Assembly: GCF_000236705.1 (NCBI RefSeq)
Contig: NC_016599.1
Coordinates: 310,001 to 374,000, forward strand
Direction: 5' to 3'
From: Owenweeksia hongkongensis DSM 17368
GTDB taxonomy: Bacteria; Bacteroidota; Bacteroidia; Flavobacteriales; Schleiferiaceae
Length of the DNA: 64,000 nucleotides
The notes below the pieces were generated by a model. The model had not been told where the DNA came from and did not search any database. It worked only from the letters and a program-made list of their open reading frames with translations. Shown here piece by piece: positions 52,007 through 62,046 of this stretch. The translations under genes were made by a program, and so were the position numbers. Numbering within the stretch: position 1 is the stretch's first letter; each line of letters starts with the position of its first letter.

Positions 52007-52037
52007 CAAAAAGGAAGCTTCGCGGCTTTTGTTTTTT
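52007..52037. terminator. Probable terminator after the amidohydrolase gene
   Basis: CAAAA at 52007 and TTTTG at 52027 bracket a short GC-rich segment (GAAGC, GCGGC) followed by seven T, lying between convergent genes. The pairing is imperfect and several foldings are possible. Confidence 0.4.
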
Positions 52038-52050
52038 TGGGTGAGTAGAT

Positions 52051-53265
52051 TTACTCAGACTTGTTTTCCTTCTCCAACTCTTTGGTAATCATTTTTTGCA
52101 AGCTGTTCGCTTTGCGAATATTATTGGCATTGTCTGTTTTCGTTTCTGCCAATTTCACCAGTTCCAAGGCTTCCGCGTAATCTTTCATCAGGTAAGCCAT
52201 GTAGCCTTCCAGCATTTTGTAGCGGTAGTCTTCGCGCAAGGTGTAAGATTCTTTGGCAAGTTTACGAGCAGTTTCTTGGGCATCCTCAGTGTTAAAGTTG
52301 TCAGCAATTTCAAAAGCTTCTTCAAATATGAACTCAGCTTTTGTGCTATCATCACCAAGAGAAGCCGCTCGTTCTATTGCCGCTTTTTCCCAAACATTAA
52401 AAAGGCGTGTCTCAGATGAAAATACCTTTCTGGTTTCAAATACCAGTTCCTTGGTATCGGCCTCATCCTTAGGACGGTTTGGAATTAAAACAGAGACTAT
52501 TTTTTCGAGTAAAACAGTGTCTTTATTTACTTCAGCACGGTCAAAATTATAGTCATAGGTGCTGCTGTAAAAAGCTTTGTAATCAAAGCTGGAAGGAAGG
52601 CTTGCTTTGTTTTTAATAATAAGTTCTGGATACGCGCTTTCCAGATCAATGCCATATTTTACAAGTAGTTCCGCATTTTCAGGCTTTAGTAGTTCTGCTT
52701 TGGATTGGCTATTAAAAAACTCCAATGCCAAACTTTGTGTTTGTATAAAATCATTATTGAGAGCATAGGTCTCTAAAAGTGTACGCCACTCAGCTTGAGT
52801 TAAGGTTCCATCACCATATTTATCAGTAAGCTTGCTGTAGTTTGTATTAATGCTTTGTGCTTTTTTAAGAGCTTCAATAAGATTTGAAACCGATTGATAT
52901 CCTTCCTTTACTACAAGCAGCACTTCTTCATTATTGAAATAATAAAAAGACGGGAAGCTATCTACACCAATGGACTCAGCCAATCTGGAGCCCATTTCGC
53001 TGGTAATAGAAACCGCCATAGGGTTAGTTTTGGCGTAAGCTGCGGCTAATTCTGCATTGGCATAAATGTTGTCTTTCTGCATTTGATAAAAGGCATCACC
53101 ATCCTGATAAAACACGATGAACATCATTTTTTCATCCTGAATGGTTTGAAGCAACACTTTTTGATAATCGTCCAAAGTGCGGACATCATAAAAACGAACC
53201 TTTACGTCCTGTGCTTTCGCGAAAAGCGAGAAGGTGAAAATGAAGAGAAGTAGGAGCTTTTTCAT
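52051..53265 (-). CDS. Exported thioredoxin-fold protein lacking redox cysteines
   Basis: About 404 residues from the ATG giving MKKLLLLFIFTFSLFAKAQ, a clear signal peptide. The N-terminal 130 residues fold like thioredoxin (MMFIVFYQDGDAF in place of a WCxxC motif; VDSFPSFYYFNNEEVLLVV with the cis-Pro), but both redox Cys are absent. The remainder is helical, TPR-like (ALELVKLAE; TKAEFIFEEAFEIA). The start lies 4 bp after the CAP-protein stop, so the two are in one operon, possibly with the OstA-like gene. A scaffold role outside the cytoplasm is inferred. Confidence 0.7.
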   Translation of the reverse strand: MKKLLLLFIFTFSLFAKAQDVKVRFYDVRTLDDYQKVLLQTIQDEKMMFIVFYQDGDAFYQMQKDNIYANAELAAAYAKTNPMAVSITSEMGSRLAESIGVDSFPSFYYFNNEEVLLVVKEGYQSVSNLIEALKKAQSINTNYSKLTDKYGDGTLTQAEWRTLLETYALNNDFIQTQSLALEFFNSQSKAELLKPENAELLVKYGIDLESAYPELIIKNKASLPSSFDYKAFYSSTYDYNFDRAEVNKDTVLLEKIVSVLIPNRPKDEADTKELVFETRKVFSSETRLFNVWEKAAIERAASLGDDSTKAEFIFEEAFEIADNFNTEDAQETARKLAKESYTLREDYRYKMLEGYMAYLMKDYAEALELVKLAETKTDNANNIRKANSLQKMITKELEKENKSE

Positions 53266-53269
53266 AAGC

Positions 53270-53920
53270 TTATTTTTTGCCAAAATTTTGTGTAAAGTAT
53301 ATCTCAGGTACACCGTCAGTTATTTTTACAATGGATGACACACCACAACCCAAATAGTTGTAATCGCCCATCAGGTTTTGTCGATGCCCTTTGCTATGCA
53401 TCCATCCATCTACCACTTTTCGTGCCAACGAAGCATAAGTGTGCATGGGAATGGGCTTGTTGTTTTTATCCAGAAATACGCCTCCTTTATCAATAAGATA
53501 GGATTGATCTTTACCAAAATCAATTACAGCCAACCTTGCGAGGTTTTCAGCAGAAGCGTTAAAATTTCCACCAAAAGCATCAATACGCATCATGGGCGTT
53601 TTATACTTTTTGTCTTTGTTGTTGAGATGGTTCAGCGTGCCTAAATTCAAAAGATAATCTGAATGAAATCTTGAGCTTTGCTGGAGTATAGGAGAGTGAG
53701 AGAATATAGATTTTCGTTTATCATCTCTTGCTTCATTTGAAGCAAAAAACACTGCAGCTTCCAGTAATTCCTTGTCTAATTTTTGGGGATCTATGGTTTG
53801 TTGAGTTTCTGCCAAAGCAAAAAACTCTTCAGCAGTCAAGTCATAATACTTCTCATTAGCAGGTGTTTCTACCTGGGGTAGAAATAGGGTTGAAAATGCT
53901 AATAGAAGAATGTTTACCAT
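53270..53920 (-). CDS. CAP-domain (SCP/PR-1-like) secreted protein
   Basis: A 216-residue protein with a short hydrophobic N-terminal signal (LLLAFSTLFLP). CAP motifs are visible: SSRFHSDYLL, AENLARL, WMHSKGHRQNLMGDYNYLGCGV and IYFTQNFG. It is therefore an SCP/YkwD-like protein; function of bacterial members is not settled. It overlaps the OstA-like gene by 7 bases, indicating translational coupling, and is followed by the thioredoxin-fold gene 4 bp later. Confidence 0.83.
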   Translation of the reverse strand: MVNILLLAFSTLFLPQVETPANEKYYDLTAEEFFALAETQQTIDPQKLDKELLEAAVFFASNEARDDKRKSIFSHSPILQQSSRFHSDYLLNLGTLNHLNNKDKKYKTPMMRIDAFGGNFNASAENLARLAVIDFGKDQSYLIDKGGVFLDKNNKPIPMHTYASLARKVVDGWMHSKGHRQNLMGDYNYLGCGVSSIVKITDGVPEIYFTQNFGKK

Positions 53921-55527
53921 ATTAAAATTTCAGCTTTGCTATTTGGGCGCTCATCATAGCGCGGCCTAAAGCCCTCAAGTTTACTTTCTGCTCCGGTGGC
54001 TTCCCGCATGGGGTGTAACTTAGCCTCGGGCTTAGTAAGAAACGTAATGGCGCTCACATCATTATCTTTAAACTTGATAATGATATTGCTACAGACGGCC
54101 TTATTCATACCAATAAACCCTTCGTTTTTATCCTTGGGGAAATACAAGGTTTGCCCGTTTCCATTAACAAATACGCGGTGTATTTTGTTGTTGGAAAATT
54201 TCCCAAACATCTTTCTACCCTTAATTTGATTATACTTTACATCATCAATTTGATTAATGATAAAAGCATTGGAGTAGACTTTGAGACTGTCAAGCTTGTC
54301 GTTTTTTAAAGTGAGATAAATAGTGTCACCTGAAATTTGGCTGCTATCACTCCATATTAGAGGATCCACATACATCCTAATTGTAGAATCTAGCGTGGCG
54401 TAAGTTAGGGAGTCGCACTTTCCTTGAATATCGGATTTGAAAAACTTTACCTTATGGTAAGCCTTTATAAGGCGAAATTCTTCCAGGCTGTCGCCAATCA
54501 CTTTAGTGGAAAAGAGTGTATCACCATGAATATGCAAAGTGTCCTTTTCCTGCTTTACGCTGTAGATTGGCTCATAGGTTACAAAGGTGCTATCGGTGCG
54601 TCCTAAATACTGTGCATAACCTCCTGTGATCGTGTAGTCATCAATGGTGTCGTGCACCAATACATTTTCGAATGCTTCACCAAACTCATTTTGCTTTTCG
54701 TAGTAAAGGCTATCACCCGTAAGGTATTTATTGTCATTGTACAGATAGGCGTTTTTCTCAAACTGAGCGATGTCGGTTACTGTGTTATAACGTCCATTTT
54801 CGCAATAAATAAAGCTGCTATCACTGGTGATGGTGGTGGGACCAATAAAGAATGCTTTGCGCGAATTACTGTTGTAATGCATAGTGTCCGACTCAATCAC
54901 ATAATCAGGATTATTGAGTACTACGCTGTCTTTAAATTGAAAAAGCTTGCTCTTGGAATTGTAATAACCTTGTGTACTGGTAAGGATATTTTCATCACTG
55001 GTAATCTCGCCACCAGTGTAGTAATATGCTTGATTATTAGCACGGTCATACTTTAGCCTATCAGTGATGAGCTTCATCTTTTTGTCTTTAAGACGAACTT
55101 CTTCACCGGTAACGGTAGCTACTTTGGTGTTACCAGAATATTCAAGATAATCACCCCACAGTTCTATCGTATCACCTTGGTTGATGTATACATTTTCAAA
55201 AGACTTTATCTCATTGCTTTCTGAAAACAACCAAGCACTATCGCAATACATCAATGCACCTTCATGCTCAAAAATTACATTTCCGAGCAGGCGGTTTTTT
55301 CCTAAGCCTTTTTGGTAAATACCCTTATCCGCATTTTTGATGTTAATGCGTTTACCTTTTTTCTCTTGAGCGAGGGCAGGGGAGCTTAATCCAAGAATAA
55401 AGAAAACTACAACCAGTGCGTTAAACGCTGGCTGCAGTTTCTTCCAATACGATGGTTTGTTTTCTATCTGGTCCCACTGAAACAATGGTAATAGGAACGC
55501 CAAGTTCTTCCTGAAGGTATGCCACAT
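53914..55527 (-). CDS. OstA-like/LptA-domain protein
   Basis: A large protein with a signal region (ALVVVFFILGLSSPALAQ) and a beta-jellyroll OstA/LptA-type N-terminal domain (INIKNADKGI; NRLLGNVIFEHEGALMYCDSAWLF; VYINQGDTIELWGDYLEYSGN; KLITDRLKYDRANNQAYYYTGG). It probably takes part in outer-membrane lipid or LPS transport, as do LptA/LptD relatives; which role is unclear. All plausible starts lie inside purA: ATG at 55527 or TTG at 55503/55485 give overlaps of about 65-107 bases; none is clearly preferred, so the start is uncertain. It ends 7 bases inside the CAP gene. Confidence 0.78.
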   Translation of the reverse strand: MWHTFRKNLAFLLPLFQWDQIENKPSYWKKLQPAFNALVVVFFILGLSSPALAQEKKGKRINIKNADKGIYQKGLGKNRLLGNVIFEHEGALMYCDSAWLFSESNEIKSFENVYINQGDTIELWGDYLEYSGNTKVATVTGEEVRLKDKKMKLITDRLKYDRANNQAYYYTGGEITSDENILTSTQGYYNSKSKLFQFKDSVVLNNPDYVIESDTMHYNSNSRKAFFIGPTTITSDSSFIYCENGRYNTVTDIAQFEKNAYLYNDNKYLTGDSLYYEKQNEFGEAFENVLVHDTIDDYTITGGYAQYLGRTDSTFVTYEPIYSVKQEKDTLHIHGDTLFSTKVIGDSLEEFRLIKAYHKVKFFKSDIQGKCDSLTYATLDSTIRMYVDPLIWSDSSQISGDTIYLTLKNDKLDSLKVYSNAFIINQIDDVKYNQIKGRKMFGKFSNNKIHRVFVNGNGQTLYFPKDKNEGFIGMNKAVCSNIIIKFKDNDVSAITFLTKPEAKLHPMREATGAESKLEGFRPRYDERPNSKAEILIW

Positions 55528-56710
55528 AATCTTTAAGGTTTTGTGGAGCATCATCAAAATTCTCCAACTTGGTGATGTCTTCATTCCAGCCAGGTAGTTC
55601 TGTATAAATGGGTTCAACGAGGTTTTCATCAGTGCGGTACGGCAAGTAATCAATTTCTGTGCCCTTGTAACGGTAAGCAGTACATACCTTGATGGTTGGG
55701 AAACCGCTCAACACATCTGATTTCATCATAATCAGATTAGTCACCCCGTTTACATCAATTGCGTATTTCAATGCAGGAAGGTCAAGCCAGCCGCATCTTC
55801 TTTCACGACCAGTAGTTGCACCAAACTCGTTTCCTTTTGCTCTAAGCTCTTTGCCTGTTTCATCAAATAGCTCAGTAGGGAAGGGGCCACTACCTACACG
55901 GGTGCAGTAAGCTTTGAAAATACCGAATACCTTTCTAATCTTATTTGGGGCAATACCGAGGCCTGTGCAGCTCCCTGCGCAAGTAGTGGTAGAAGAAGTT
56001 ACAAATGGATAGCTTCCAAAGTCAATGTCCAAAAGTGAACCTTGTGCACCTTCGGCCAAGATGGTTTTACCTTCTCTAAGTGACTTGTGCATAAAATGCT
56101 CAGAATCGATAAGTGTAAGGCTACGAAGGAAATCTATCGCTGCAAACCACTCGTCTTCTATAGATTTTAAGTCATACTCAAAATCGGTATAATGCATAAG
56201 GATTTGCTCATGCTTAGCGACAAGAGCATCATACCTTTCCTTAAAATCATCTTGCTCGATATCGCCTACACGAAGACCGTTTCTTCCGGTTTTGTCCATG
56301 TAAGTTGGACCGATACCTTTTAGGGTAGAGCCAATCTTGTTTTTTCCTTTTGCAGCTTCAGAAGCGGCATCCAAAAGGCGGTGCGAAGGAAGAATAAGGT
56401 GCGCTTTGCGCGAAATCTTCAATACTTTATTTACATCAACATTGTGAACCTTCAGATTGTCAATTTCTTTTTTGAAAATCACAGGGTCAATCACAACACC
56501 GTTTCCAATTACATTTGAACTTTCAGGGTGAAAAACACCTGAAGGAATAGTGTGCAATACGTGCTTGTGACCTTCAAATTCTAGGGTGTGTCCTGCATTG
56601 GGTCCTCCCTGAAAGCGAGCAATTATATCGTAATTGCGAGTAAGAACGTCTACAATCTTACCCTTGCCTTCATCTCCCCATTGTAAACCCAATAATACAT
56701 CTACTGCCAT
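55421..56710 (-). CDS. purA: Adenylosuccinate synthetase
   Basis: A 429-residue enzyme making adenylosuccinate from IMP, Asp and GTP. Motifs: LLGLQWGDEGKGKIVD (GTP/IMP site), GGPNAGHT, GNGVVIDP, GIGPTYMDK, LAEGAQGSLLDIDFGSYPFVTSS, ATTGRERRCGWLD and GVTNLIMMKSDVLSG. Length is typical. Its 3' end overlaps the OstA-like gene. The Fur-family gene is 40 bp upstream on the same strand, so co-transcription is plausible. Confidence 0.95.
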   Translation of the reverse strand: MAVDVLLGLQWGDEGKGKIVDVLTRNYDIIARFQGGPNAGHTLEFEGHKHVLHTIPSGVFHPESSNVIGNGVVIDPVIFKKEIDNLKVHNVDVNKVLKISRKAHLILPSHRLLDAASEAAKGKNKIGSTLKGIGPTYMDKTGRNGLRVGDIEQDDFKERYDALVAKHEQILMHYTDFEYDLKSIEDEWFAAIDFLRSLTLIDSEHFMHKSLREGKTILAEGAQGSLLDIDFGSYPFVTSSTTTCAGSCTGLGIAPNKIRKVFGIFKAYCTRVGSGPFPTELFDETGKELRAKGNEFGATTGRERRCGWLDLPALKYAIDVNGVTNLIMMKSDVLSGFPTIKVCTAYRYKGTEIDYLPYRTDENLVEPIYTELPGWNEDITKLENFDDAPQNLKDYVAYLQEELGVPITIVSVGPDRKQTIVLEETAASV

Positions 56711-56750
56711 TTGTATAGCGGTTTTTTAAAAAATGTTGATTATAATATTT

Positions 56751-57203
56751 TTAAGACTTGTCCTCAGCTTTTTTAGAGCGTGTACCGTACAAATACAGCG
56801 AATGCGTATTTATATCTATTCCAAAAACTTCGGCTACTGTATCTTTTATCTGTTGAATGCGCGGATCACAAAACTCTAAAACTTCACCGGTATCGGTAAG
56901 AATGATGTGGTCGTGCTGTTTATTGTAAAATGATTTTTCGTAGTACGACTGGTTTTGCCCAAACTGATGTCTGCGCACCAATTTACAATCTAGCAAAAGC
57001 TCTATTGTGTTGTACAATGTAGCGCGACTTACACGGTAGTTTTTATTCTTCATCAATATGTAAAGAGACTCAATGTCGAAGTGCTCGTCATGCTCGTATA
57101 TCTCTTGCAGAATAGCGTAACGCTCAGGCGTTTTACGCTGCTTATTATGCTCCAGATACTCGGTAAAAGTCTGCTTTACTATTTCAAATCCGTTATCGTT
57201 CAT
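56751..57203 (-). CDS. Fur-family transcriptional regulator
   Basis: A 150-residue Fur family protein. The N-terminal helix-turn-helix includes [27 protein letters not shown] and [25 protein letters not shown]; the dimerisation domain has [22 protein letters not shown], with His residues of the regulatory metal site. The CxxC pairs of a structural zinc site are absent, as only isolated Cys occur. Whether it is Fur, PerR or Zur cannot be decided. A 16-bp palindrome lies 26 bp upstream of the ATG, possibly its own operator. Confidence 0.87.
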   Translation of the reverse strand: MNDNGFEIVKQTFTEYLEHNKQRKTPERYAILQEIYEHDEHFDIESLYILMKNKNYRVSRATLYNTIELLLDCKLVRRHQFGQNQSYYEKSFYNKQHDHIILTDTGEVLEFCDPRIQQIKDTVAEVFGIDINTHSLYLYGTRSKKAEDKS

Positions 57204-57228
57204 GCTGTATTTACGAAAAGTGGCGAAG

Positions 57229-57244
57229 GTACAAATATTTGTAC
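57229..57244. promoter_or_regulatory. 16-bp perfect palindrome upstream of the Fur-family gene
   Basis: GTACAAATATTTGTAC is a perfect 16-bp palindrome between the relA/spoT stop (57248) and the Fur-family start (57203). It is of the size bound by Fur-type dimers and is well placed for autoregulation. It is unlike the classical Fur box. Inference from symmetry and position only. Confidence 0.5.
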
Positions 57245-57247
57245 TGT

Positions 57248-59455
57248 TTACCTCCTGTCAACTGAGCTTACTCCTTCTATTAATTTTAGCTTTTCAATAA
57301 CCTTGCTCAGGTGGATTTTATCTTTCACCACCACAGTGATTAATCCTTCAAACACACCCTCATCTCCAGCAATGTTTATACTTCGGATATTTACATTCAA
57401 ATCATTGGAAATAATCTGAGTAACCTTATTTACCAAACCTACAGTATCAATTCCTCGGATTACTAAAACAGTGGTATATTCAGACTGCTCTGTGCTAATC
57501 CATTTGGCTTTGATTAATCTCCCAGCATGATTGGATTGCAAGTAAATAGCATTTGGACATGTATGGCGGTGAACTTTAATTCCTTCATTAGAAGTTATGT
57601 AGCCAAACACATCATCACCAGGAATGGGACTACAGCACTTACCTAACTTATAGTCGAGTTCAGTTTCTTCATTTCCAAAAACAAGAATTTTCTTCTCAGT
57701 CTTTTCTTTTTGAACCGCTTTTGAGGTGTCCTTTTTAGCCTTACCAAGTATGCGATTTTTAAGGTAAGAATAAAAGCCCTGCGATTGATCTCGCATAAAC
57801 TCTTTAATTTGAGCATTGCCAATAATACCAATGCTTACACGATAGTATAGTTCGGATGGATTTTTTAGCCCAAAGTACTTTACCATCTCATTTATGAGGT
57901 TTTCACTCGGCTTTACCTTTACATAATTTAGCTTTCGCTGAAGTATCGCTTTCCCTTCATCAGCTTGTTCTTTCTTCTCACTTTTCAGTGCCGATTTTAT
58001 GTTTGACTTGGCTTTTGCCGAAACAACATAATTCAGCCAATCTTCTTTCGGTTTTTGCTTTAGTGAAGTCAATATTTCAATTTGATCACCACTTCGAAGC
58101 TTATAATTAAGAGGTACCAAGCGTCCATTCACTTTTGCCCCAAGTGTTTTTAGGCCAACATCGGTGTGTATACCAAATGAAAAATCAAGGGGAGAGGCAC
58201 CGGCTGGCAAAATTCGAAGATCACCTTTTGGCGTAAACACGTAAATCTCTTCACCAAAAAGATTGAGCTTAAAATCATTAACAAACTCTAATGCAGAGCC
58301 GTCATTGTTTTCCAGCATTTCACGGATTTGGTTGATCCAAATGTCGAGCTTGTTAGCACCACTTGCATCTTCCTTATATTTCCAGTGGGCAGCATATCCT
58401 TTTTCCGCAACTTCATCCATTCGTTCACTACGAATTTGTACTTCTACCCAGTGACCTTCAGGTCCCATTACGGTGGTGTGCAGTGATTCATAGCCATTGG
58501 ATTTTGGTGCTGAAATCCAGTCGCGCAGTCGCTCAGGATTGGGGCGATAAAAGTCCGTTACTACTGAATAAACCCTCCATGCATCAGCCTTTTCGGTCTC
58601 TGGAGGTGAGTCCAATATTATTCTTATTGCAAACTTGTCGTAGATTTCATCAAAGCTAATCCCTTGATTAATCATCTTTTTGCGAATACTATAAATTGAC
58701 TTTGTTCTTTCTTTTATAGTAAAGTTGAAATTTTCCTTTTTAAGCTCTTCCCTAATTTTGGTGGTAAAGCGTTTAAGGTATTTTATTTCATCGGCCTTGC
58801 TACTTTTTAGTTTTAGAACAATGTCGCGATAAACTTCAGGTTCTGTGTAGCGAAGACTCAAATCTTCAAGCTCAGTCTTTATGTTATAAAGACCTAAACG
58901 GTGGGCAAGGGGAGCATATAGGTAAAGCGTTTCTGAGGCAATCTTTACTTGCTTGTGTGCAGGCATAGATTCCATGGTTCGCATATTATGAAGCCTGTCA
59001 GCAAGCTTGATAATAATTACACGAATGTCATCAGAAATGGTAAGGAGCATTTTGCGGAAGTTTTCCGCTTGCATAGAAATGTCTTGGTCAAACACTCCTG
59101 AAATTTTAGTGAGGCCATCAATGATGCGGGCTATTTCCTCTCCAAAAAGGCAGTCAATATCTTCTAGTGTATAGTCGCTATCTTCTACTACATCATGAAT
59201 AAGTGCGGCTGCAACTGATACCGGACCAAGCCCAATTTCTTTGGCCACAATCTGGGCCACTTCAAGTGGATGAAAGATATAGGGTTCACCAGACTTACGT
59301 CTTACATCAGCATGCGCATCTTGCGCCAGCTTAAATGCTTTGCGAATAAGTTTACGATCGTCATTATCAGCTCTATCTTGCATTGCCCGCAAAAGGGCTC
59401 TGTATCGATTGGTGATTTCCCGGTTTTCTAATTGCTCTTGTGTTTCTGTACTCAT
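57248..59455 (-). CDS. Bifunctional (p)ppGpp synthetase/hydrolase
   Basis: A 735-residue RelA/SpoT homologue. The hydrolase HD domain has [18 protein letters not shown] and [14 protein letters not shown]; the synthetase domain has [13 protein letters not shown] ... [28 protein letters not shown] starts at [27 protein letters not shown]; an ACT domain lies at the end ([23 protein letters not shown]). The ATG at 59455 is chosen because an upstream start (59503) would fall within the predicted promoter. It makes and degrades the stringent-response alarmone in the cytoplasm. Confidence 0.93.
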   Translation of the reverse strand: MSTETQEQLENREITNRYRALLRAMQDRADNDDRKLIRKAFKLAQDAHADVRRKSGEPYIFHPLEVAQIVAKEIGLGPVSVAAALIHDVVEDSDYTLEDIDCLFGEEIARIIDGLTKISGVFDQDISMQAENFRKMLLTISDDIRVIIIKLADRLHNMRTMESMPAHKQVKIASETLYLYAPLAHRLGLYNIKTELEDLSLRYTEPEVYRDIVLKLKSSKADEIKYLKRFTTKIREELKKENFNFTIKERTKSIYSIRKKMINQGISFDEIYDKFAIRIILDSPPETEKADAWRVYSVVTDFYRPNPERLRDWISAPKSNGYESLHTTVMGPEGHWVEVQIRSERMDEVAEKGYAAHWKYKEDASGANKLDIWINQIREMLENNDGSALEFVNDFKLNLFGEEIYVFTPKGDLRILPAGASPLDFSFGIHTDVGLKTLGAKVNGRLVPLNYKLRSGDQIEILTSLKQKPKEDWLNYVVSAKAKSNIKSALKSEKKEQADEGKAILQRKLNYVKVKPSENLINEMVKYFGLKNPSELYYRVSIGIIGNAQIKEFMRDQSQGFYSYLKNRILGKAKKDTSKAVQKEKTEKKILVFGNEETELDYKLGKCCSPIPGDDVFGYITSNEGIKVHRHTCPNAIYLQSNHAGRLIKAKWISTEQSEYTTVLVIRGIDTVGLVNKVTQIISNDLNVNIRSINIAGDEGVFEGLITVVVKDKIHLSKVIEKLKLIEGVSSVDRR

Positions 59456-59472
59456 ACCTAATATTGCATGAT

Positions 59473-59503
59473 TAAAGGTAGAATAGCCAATTTTGTTTTG
59501 CAA
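59473..59503 (-). promoter_or_regulatory. Predicted promoter of the relA/spoT gene
   Basis: On the minus strand a TTG (59503-59501) and TACCTTTA (59480-59473) are spaced by 20 bp, one base off the TAnnTTTG consensus. The start codon at 59455 lies about 18 bp downstream, so the leader would be very short. Confidence 0.45.
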
Positions 59504-59702
59504 GCCTAAAACCGCTCAAAGCCTTATTTACCCTATAAAAAATGCCTACTGTATGAAGGTGAACACATTACAGGAATTAGCGTTTAAACTTTTCAGCTTA
59601 ACTGATAAGAAATCTCCCACAAGTAGCTAACTGTGCCTTGTTTGAATGGGTTTATTTTTCTTAAGAAATCATCGAATTTAGATGACTTAAGTAGAGCCAA
59701 TA

Positions 59703-60410
59703 TTACTTAAGGTAGGGTAGGATTTGATGAATAGATTCTAGATATAGATAAAACTCGCCTTCCTCATTATATACGGCAGTGGCAATACCAATAGCTTCTC
59801 CATTTTCATTTATCGCAGGAGTTCCGCTAAACCCGGCTGCCTTGAATTTAGATTCTGGTTCCACTATAATTTGACTATCTACAATCCATCGTACTTTGGA
59901 CTTGTATACATTTTGCTTACAAGTAGTATCGCTGCGCTCACACCCCAATATATAGATGACATCACTTTCATGGACACTGTCCAATGCAGGCTTAAGGGCG
60001 GTAATACTAGCGCTCTTTGTTTTTGCTTCAAGCACTAAAAAGTCGAGAGGTGAGGGCGAAGTGTTTCTGAGTTTGGTGATTTTAATTGAGTCAAAATCAG
60101 GAGTGGCTCGTGGAAACAGTTTCCAATCCTTTAATAGAATATTCACAGAATCTTGAGGAACCGATGGTACGATGCCTATTGGTTTTTCTACCACGTGACG
60201 TGCAGTGCAAACTACGGTATCATTATTATGATAAAGTAAGAATGCGCTTGCCCCAGAAACTGATGGTCGGTTTTTAAATTCAATAGAATTCGAAAGTAAA
60301 ATTTGTGGCCACTCGTTTTGTGGTTTATTCCACCAGTTTTCAGTTTTAGGTGAAGCGCAAGAAAGTATAAAGACGGCCAGCACCGAGTATAAGAGAACTG
60401 GCCACTTCAT
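59703..60410 (-). CDS. Trypsin-like serine protease lipoprotein
   Basis: A 235-residue lipoprotein (lipobox LSC near residue 18). The chymotrypsin-fold triad is visible: H72 in CTARHVV, D123 in PLDFLVLEA and S195 in AAGFSGTPAINENGEAIGIATA. No PDZ domain is present. It is a periplasmic-side or outer-membrane-anchored protease. The DoxX gene ends just 2 bases upstream of its start on the same strand, implying an operon. Confidence 0.83.
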   Translation of the reverse strand: MKWPVLLYSVLAVFILSCASPKTENWWNKPQNEWPQILLSNSIEFKNRPSVSGASAFLLYHNNDTVVCTARHVVEKPIGIVPSVPQDSVNILLKDWKLFPRATPDFDSIKITKLRNTSPSPLDFLVLEAKTKSASITALKPALDSVHESDVIYILGCERSDTTCKQNVYKSKVRWIVDSQIIVEPESKFKAAGFSGTPAINENGEAIGIATAVYNEEGEFYLYLESIHQILPYLK

Positions 60411-60411
60411 T

Positions 60412-60780
60412 TTATGAGTTTTTATTTACGGCAAAACTTCCGGAGCCAACTAAGGCAATTGCAGTATAGCCAATTAAATAAAGTAGAGCCATCTCCTTTT
60501 TACCCCAAGGGTCTCCACCGTGGATTACAAAAGCAGCAACCGCCATTGTAATTACTACAGGTATTGAAACCAACCTGGTTTTGATTCCTAAAATAACGAG
60601 GATAGGACAAACGAGTTCGGATAGGATAGCCAAAATTAGGCTCGGGATTTCACCTATTCCAAAAACGTTGGCAAACTGCGGGCTGCCACTTAATAGGTTT
60701 TGAAGTTTAGAAACGCCATGAGGAATCATAAGCCCTCCAAATCCCAGCCTGAGTAATAGTTTTCCTAAGTCGATGTTCAT
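60412..60780 (-). CDS. DoxX family membrane protein
   Basis: A 122-residue protein with four membrane helices: LLLRLGFGGLMIPHGVSKL at the start, ILAILSELVCPILVILGIKTRL, VITMAVAAFVIHGGDPWGKKEMALLYLIGYTAIAL. The LRLGFG...HG signature is typical of DoxX. Members form part of thiosulfate or quinone-linked redox proteins in other organisms; here the role is unknown. It is closely followed by a serine protease gene. Confidence 0.87.
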   Translation of the reverse strand: MNIDLGKLLLRLGFGGLMIPHGVSKLQNLLSGSPQFANVFGIGEIPSLILAILSELVCPILVILGIKTRLVSIPVVITMAVAAFVIHGGDPWGKKEMALLYLIGYTAIALVGSGSFAVNKNS

Positions 60781-60822
60781 GAGTAGTAGAAAATTATGTG
60801 ATAAAATAGAAAGGCGGCAAAT

Positions 60823-62046
60823 TTAGCATTCTGCATAAATATGTTGCTTCATAATAGAAAACTTGAAAGTTGCTCCCTGATTTATTTCAGATTCAACTTC
60901 TATAGTGCCTTCCATTTTTTCGATTAAGCGCTTTATTACAGATAATCCTATTCCGTGTCCTTTTTGGCTATTTGCATCTTCCTGGTTAAGTACTTCAAAC
61001 ATTTTAAAAAGACGTTTATGGTCTTCCTTACCTATGCCGGGGCCATTATCAGAAACTGAAAATAAATAATGGGTTTCATTTTCGCTGGCGGTGATATCAA
61101 TCTTTGCAACGGCCTTGTCATTGTACTTGTGTGCGTTAGAAATGAGATTTACGAATATTCGCTGCAAAGCCGATTTATTTATAGAAACATCCTGAAGGCT
61201 TGTATTTATGCTGATTTCGCATTTTTTATTGTAGCAAAAGGGCTTGCGAATGGTCTCAATAAATGAGGGTAAATCAAATATCTCTTTTTCTTCTTGAGCT
61301 AACTTATCACTTAAGCTGTATTCTAAAAGCCCGTCTACTAGATTATTAAGAGAAGAAGCCGAGTCTTGCATGATTTTTAAAAGCGATAATCCCTCATCAT
61401 CCAGTTTAGCCGAATAGAGATCTGAAAACAGATCAGCTACTCCTGAAATTTGACTAAGGGGCGTTTTAAGGTCATGTGCGGCCAAGCTTGCAAAGCTTTG
61501 AATTTCCTCGTTTTTATTGCGTAGTTCTTGTTGTAGCTCTTCCAGTTCCTGGTTCCTTCTTTTTAGCTCCAATAATTGCATTGTTTGATTGGCGAGCACC
61601 TTTAGTGCATCTATTTGGGCTATGGTGAGTTTGCGAGGTTCTAAGTCAATTACACAAATAGAGCCCACAGGAAGTCCATTTCTACCAATAAGCTTTGCAC
61701 CGGCATAAAATACCGCATGAGGATTGTTTGCCACAAATGGGTTTTGGGCAAAACGGGAGTCAAGGCGCATATCTTCTACTATAAGCACATCATCCACAGC
61801 ATTTATTGTGTGAGCACAAAATGCTATTTCTCGTGGGGAGCCCGTAGAGTCATCATTATTGTTTGACTTATACCATTGTCTATCCTTATCAATAAGGGCA
61901 ATCATGGAAACCGGAGCATTGCATATTTGAGATGCAAGCGCAGTTAGGTTATCATATTCCTTTTCAGGAGCTGTGTCGAGTATTGAATATGAGTAGAGTT
62001 CTGCAAGTCTTTCCCTTTCTCTGGGATGCATTTCGGGTTTTGTCAT
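60823..62046 (-). CDS. GAF-domain sensor histidine kinase
   Basis: About 407 residues without membrane segments. GAF-like domain (about 15-165) with SILDTAPEKEYDNLTALASQIC, VSMIALIDKDRQWYKS, REIAFCAHTI, SICVIDLEPRKLT. A coiled-coil (about 160-190) leads to the H-box SLAAHDLKTPLSQISGV (His about residue 187) and a catalytic domain with LISNAHKYNDKAV, SVSDNGPGIGKEDHKRLF and KGHGIGLSVIKRL. No receiver domain follows and no response regulator is adjacent. The shorter of two ATG choices is used (a second lies 36 bp upstream). Confidence 0.85.
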   Translation of the reverse strand: MTKPEMHPRERERLAELYSYSILDTAPEKEYDNLTALASQICNAPVSMIALIDKDRQWYKSNNNDDSTGSPREIAFCAHTINAVDDVLIVEDMRLDSRFAQNPFVANNPHAVFYAGAKLIGRNGLPVGSICVIDLEPRKLTIAQIDALKVLANQTMQLLELKRRNQELEELQQELRNKNEEIQSFASLAAHDLKTPLSQISGVADLFSDLYSAKLDDEGLSLLKIMQDSASSLNNLVDGLLEYSLSDKLAQEEKEIFDLPSFIETIRKPFCYNKKCEISINTSLQDVSINKSALQRIFVNLISNAHKYNDKAVAKIDITASENETHYLFSVSDNGPGIGKEDHKRLFKMFEVLNQEDANSQKGHGIGLSVIKRLIEKMEGTIEVESEINQGATFKFSIMKQHIYAEC

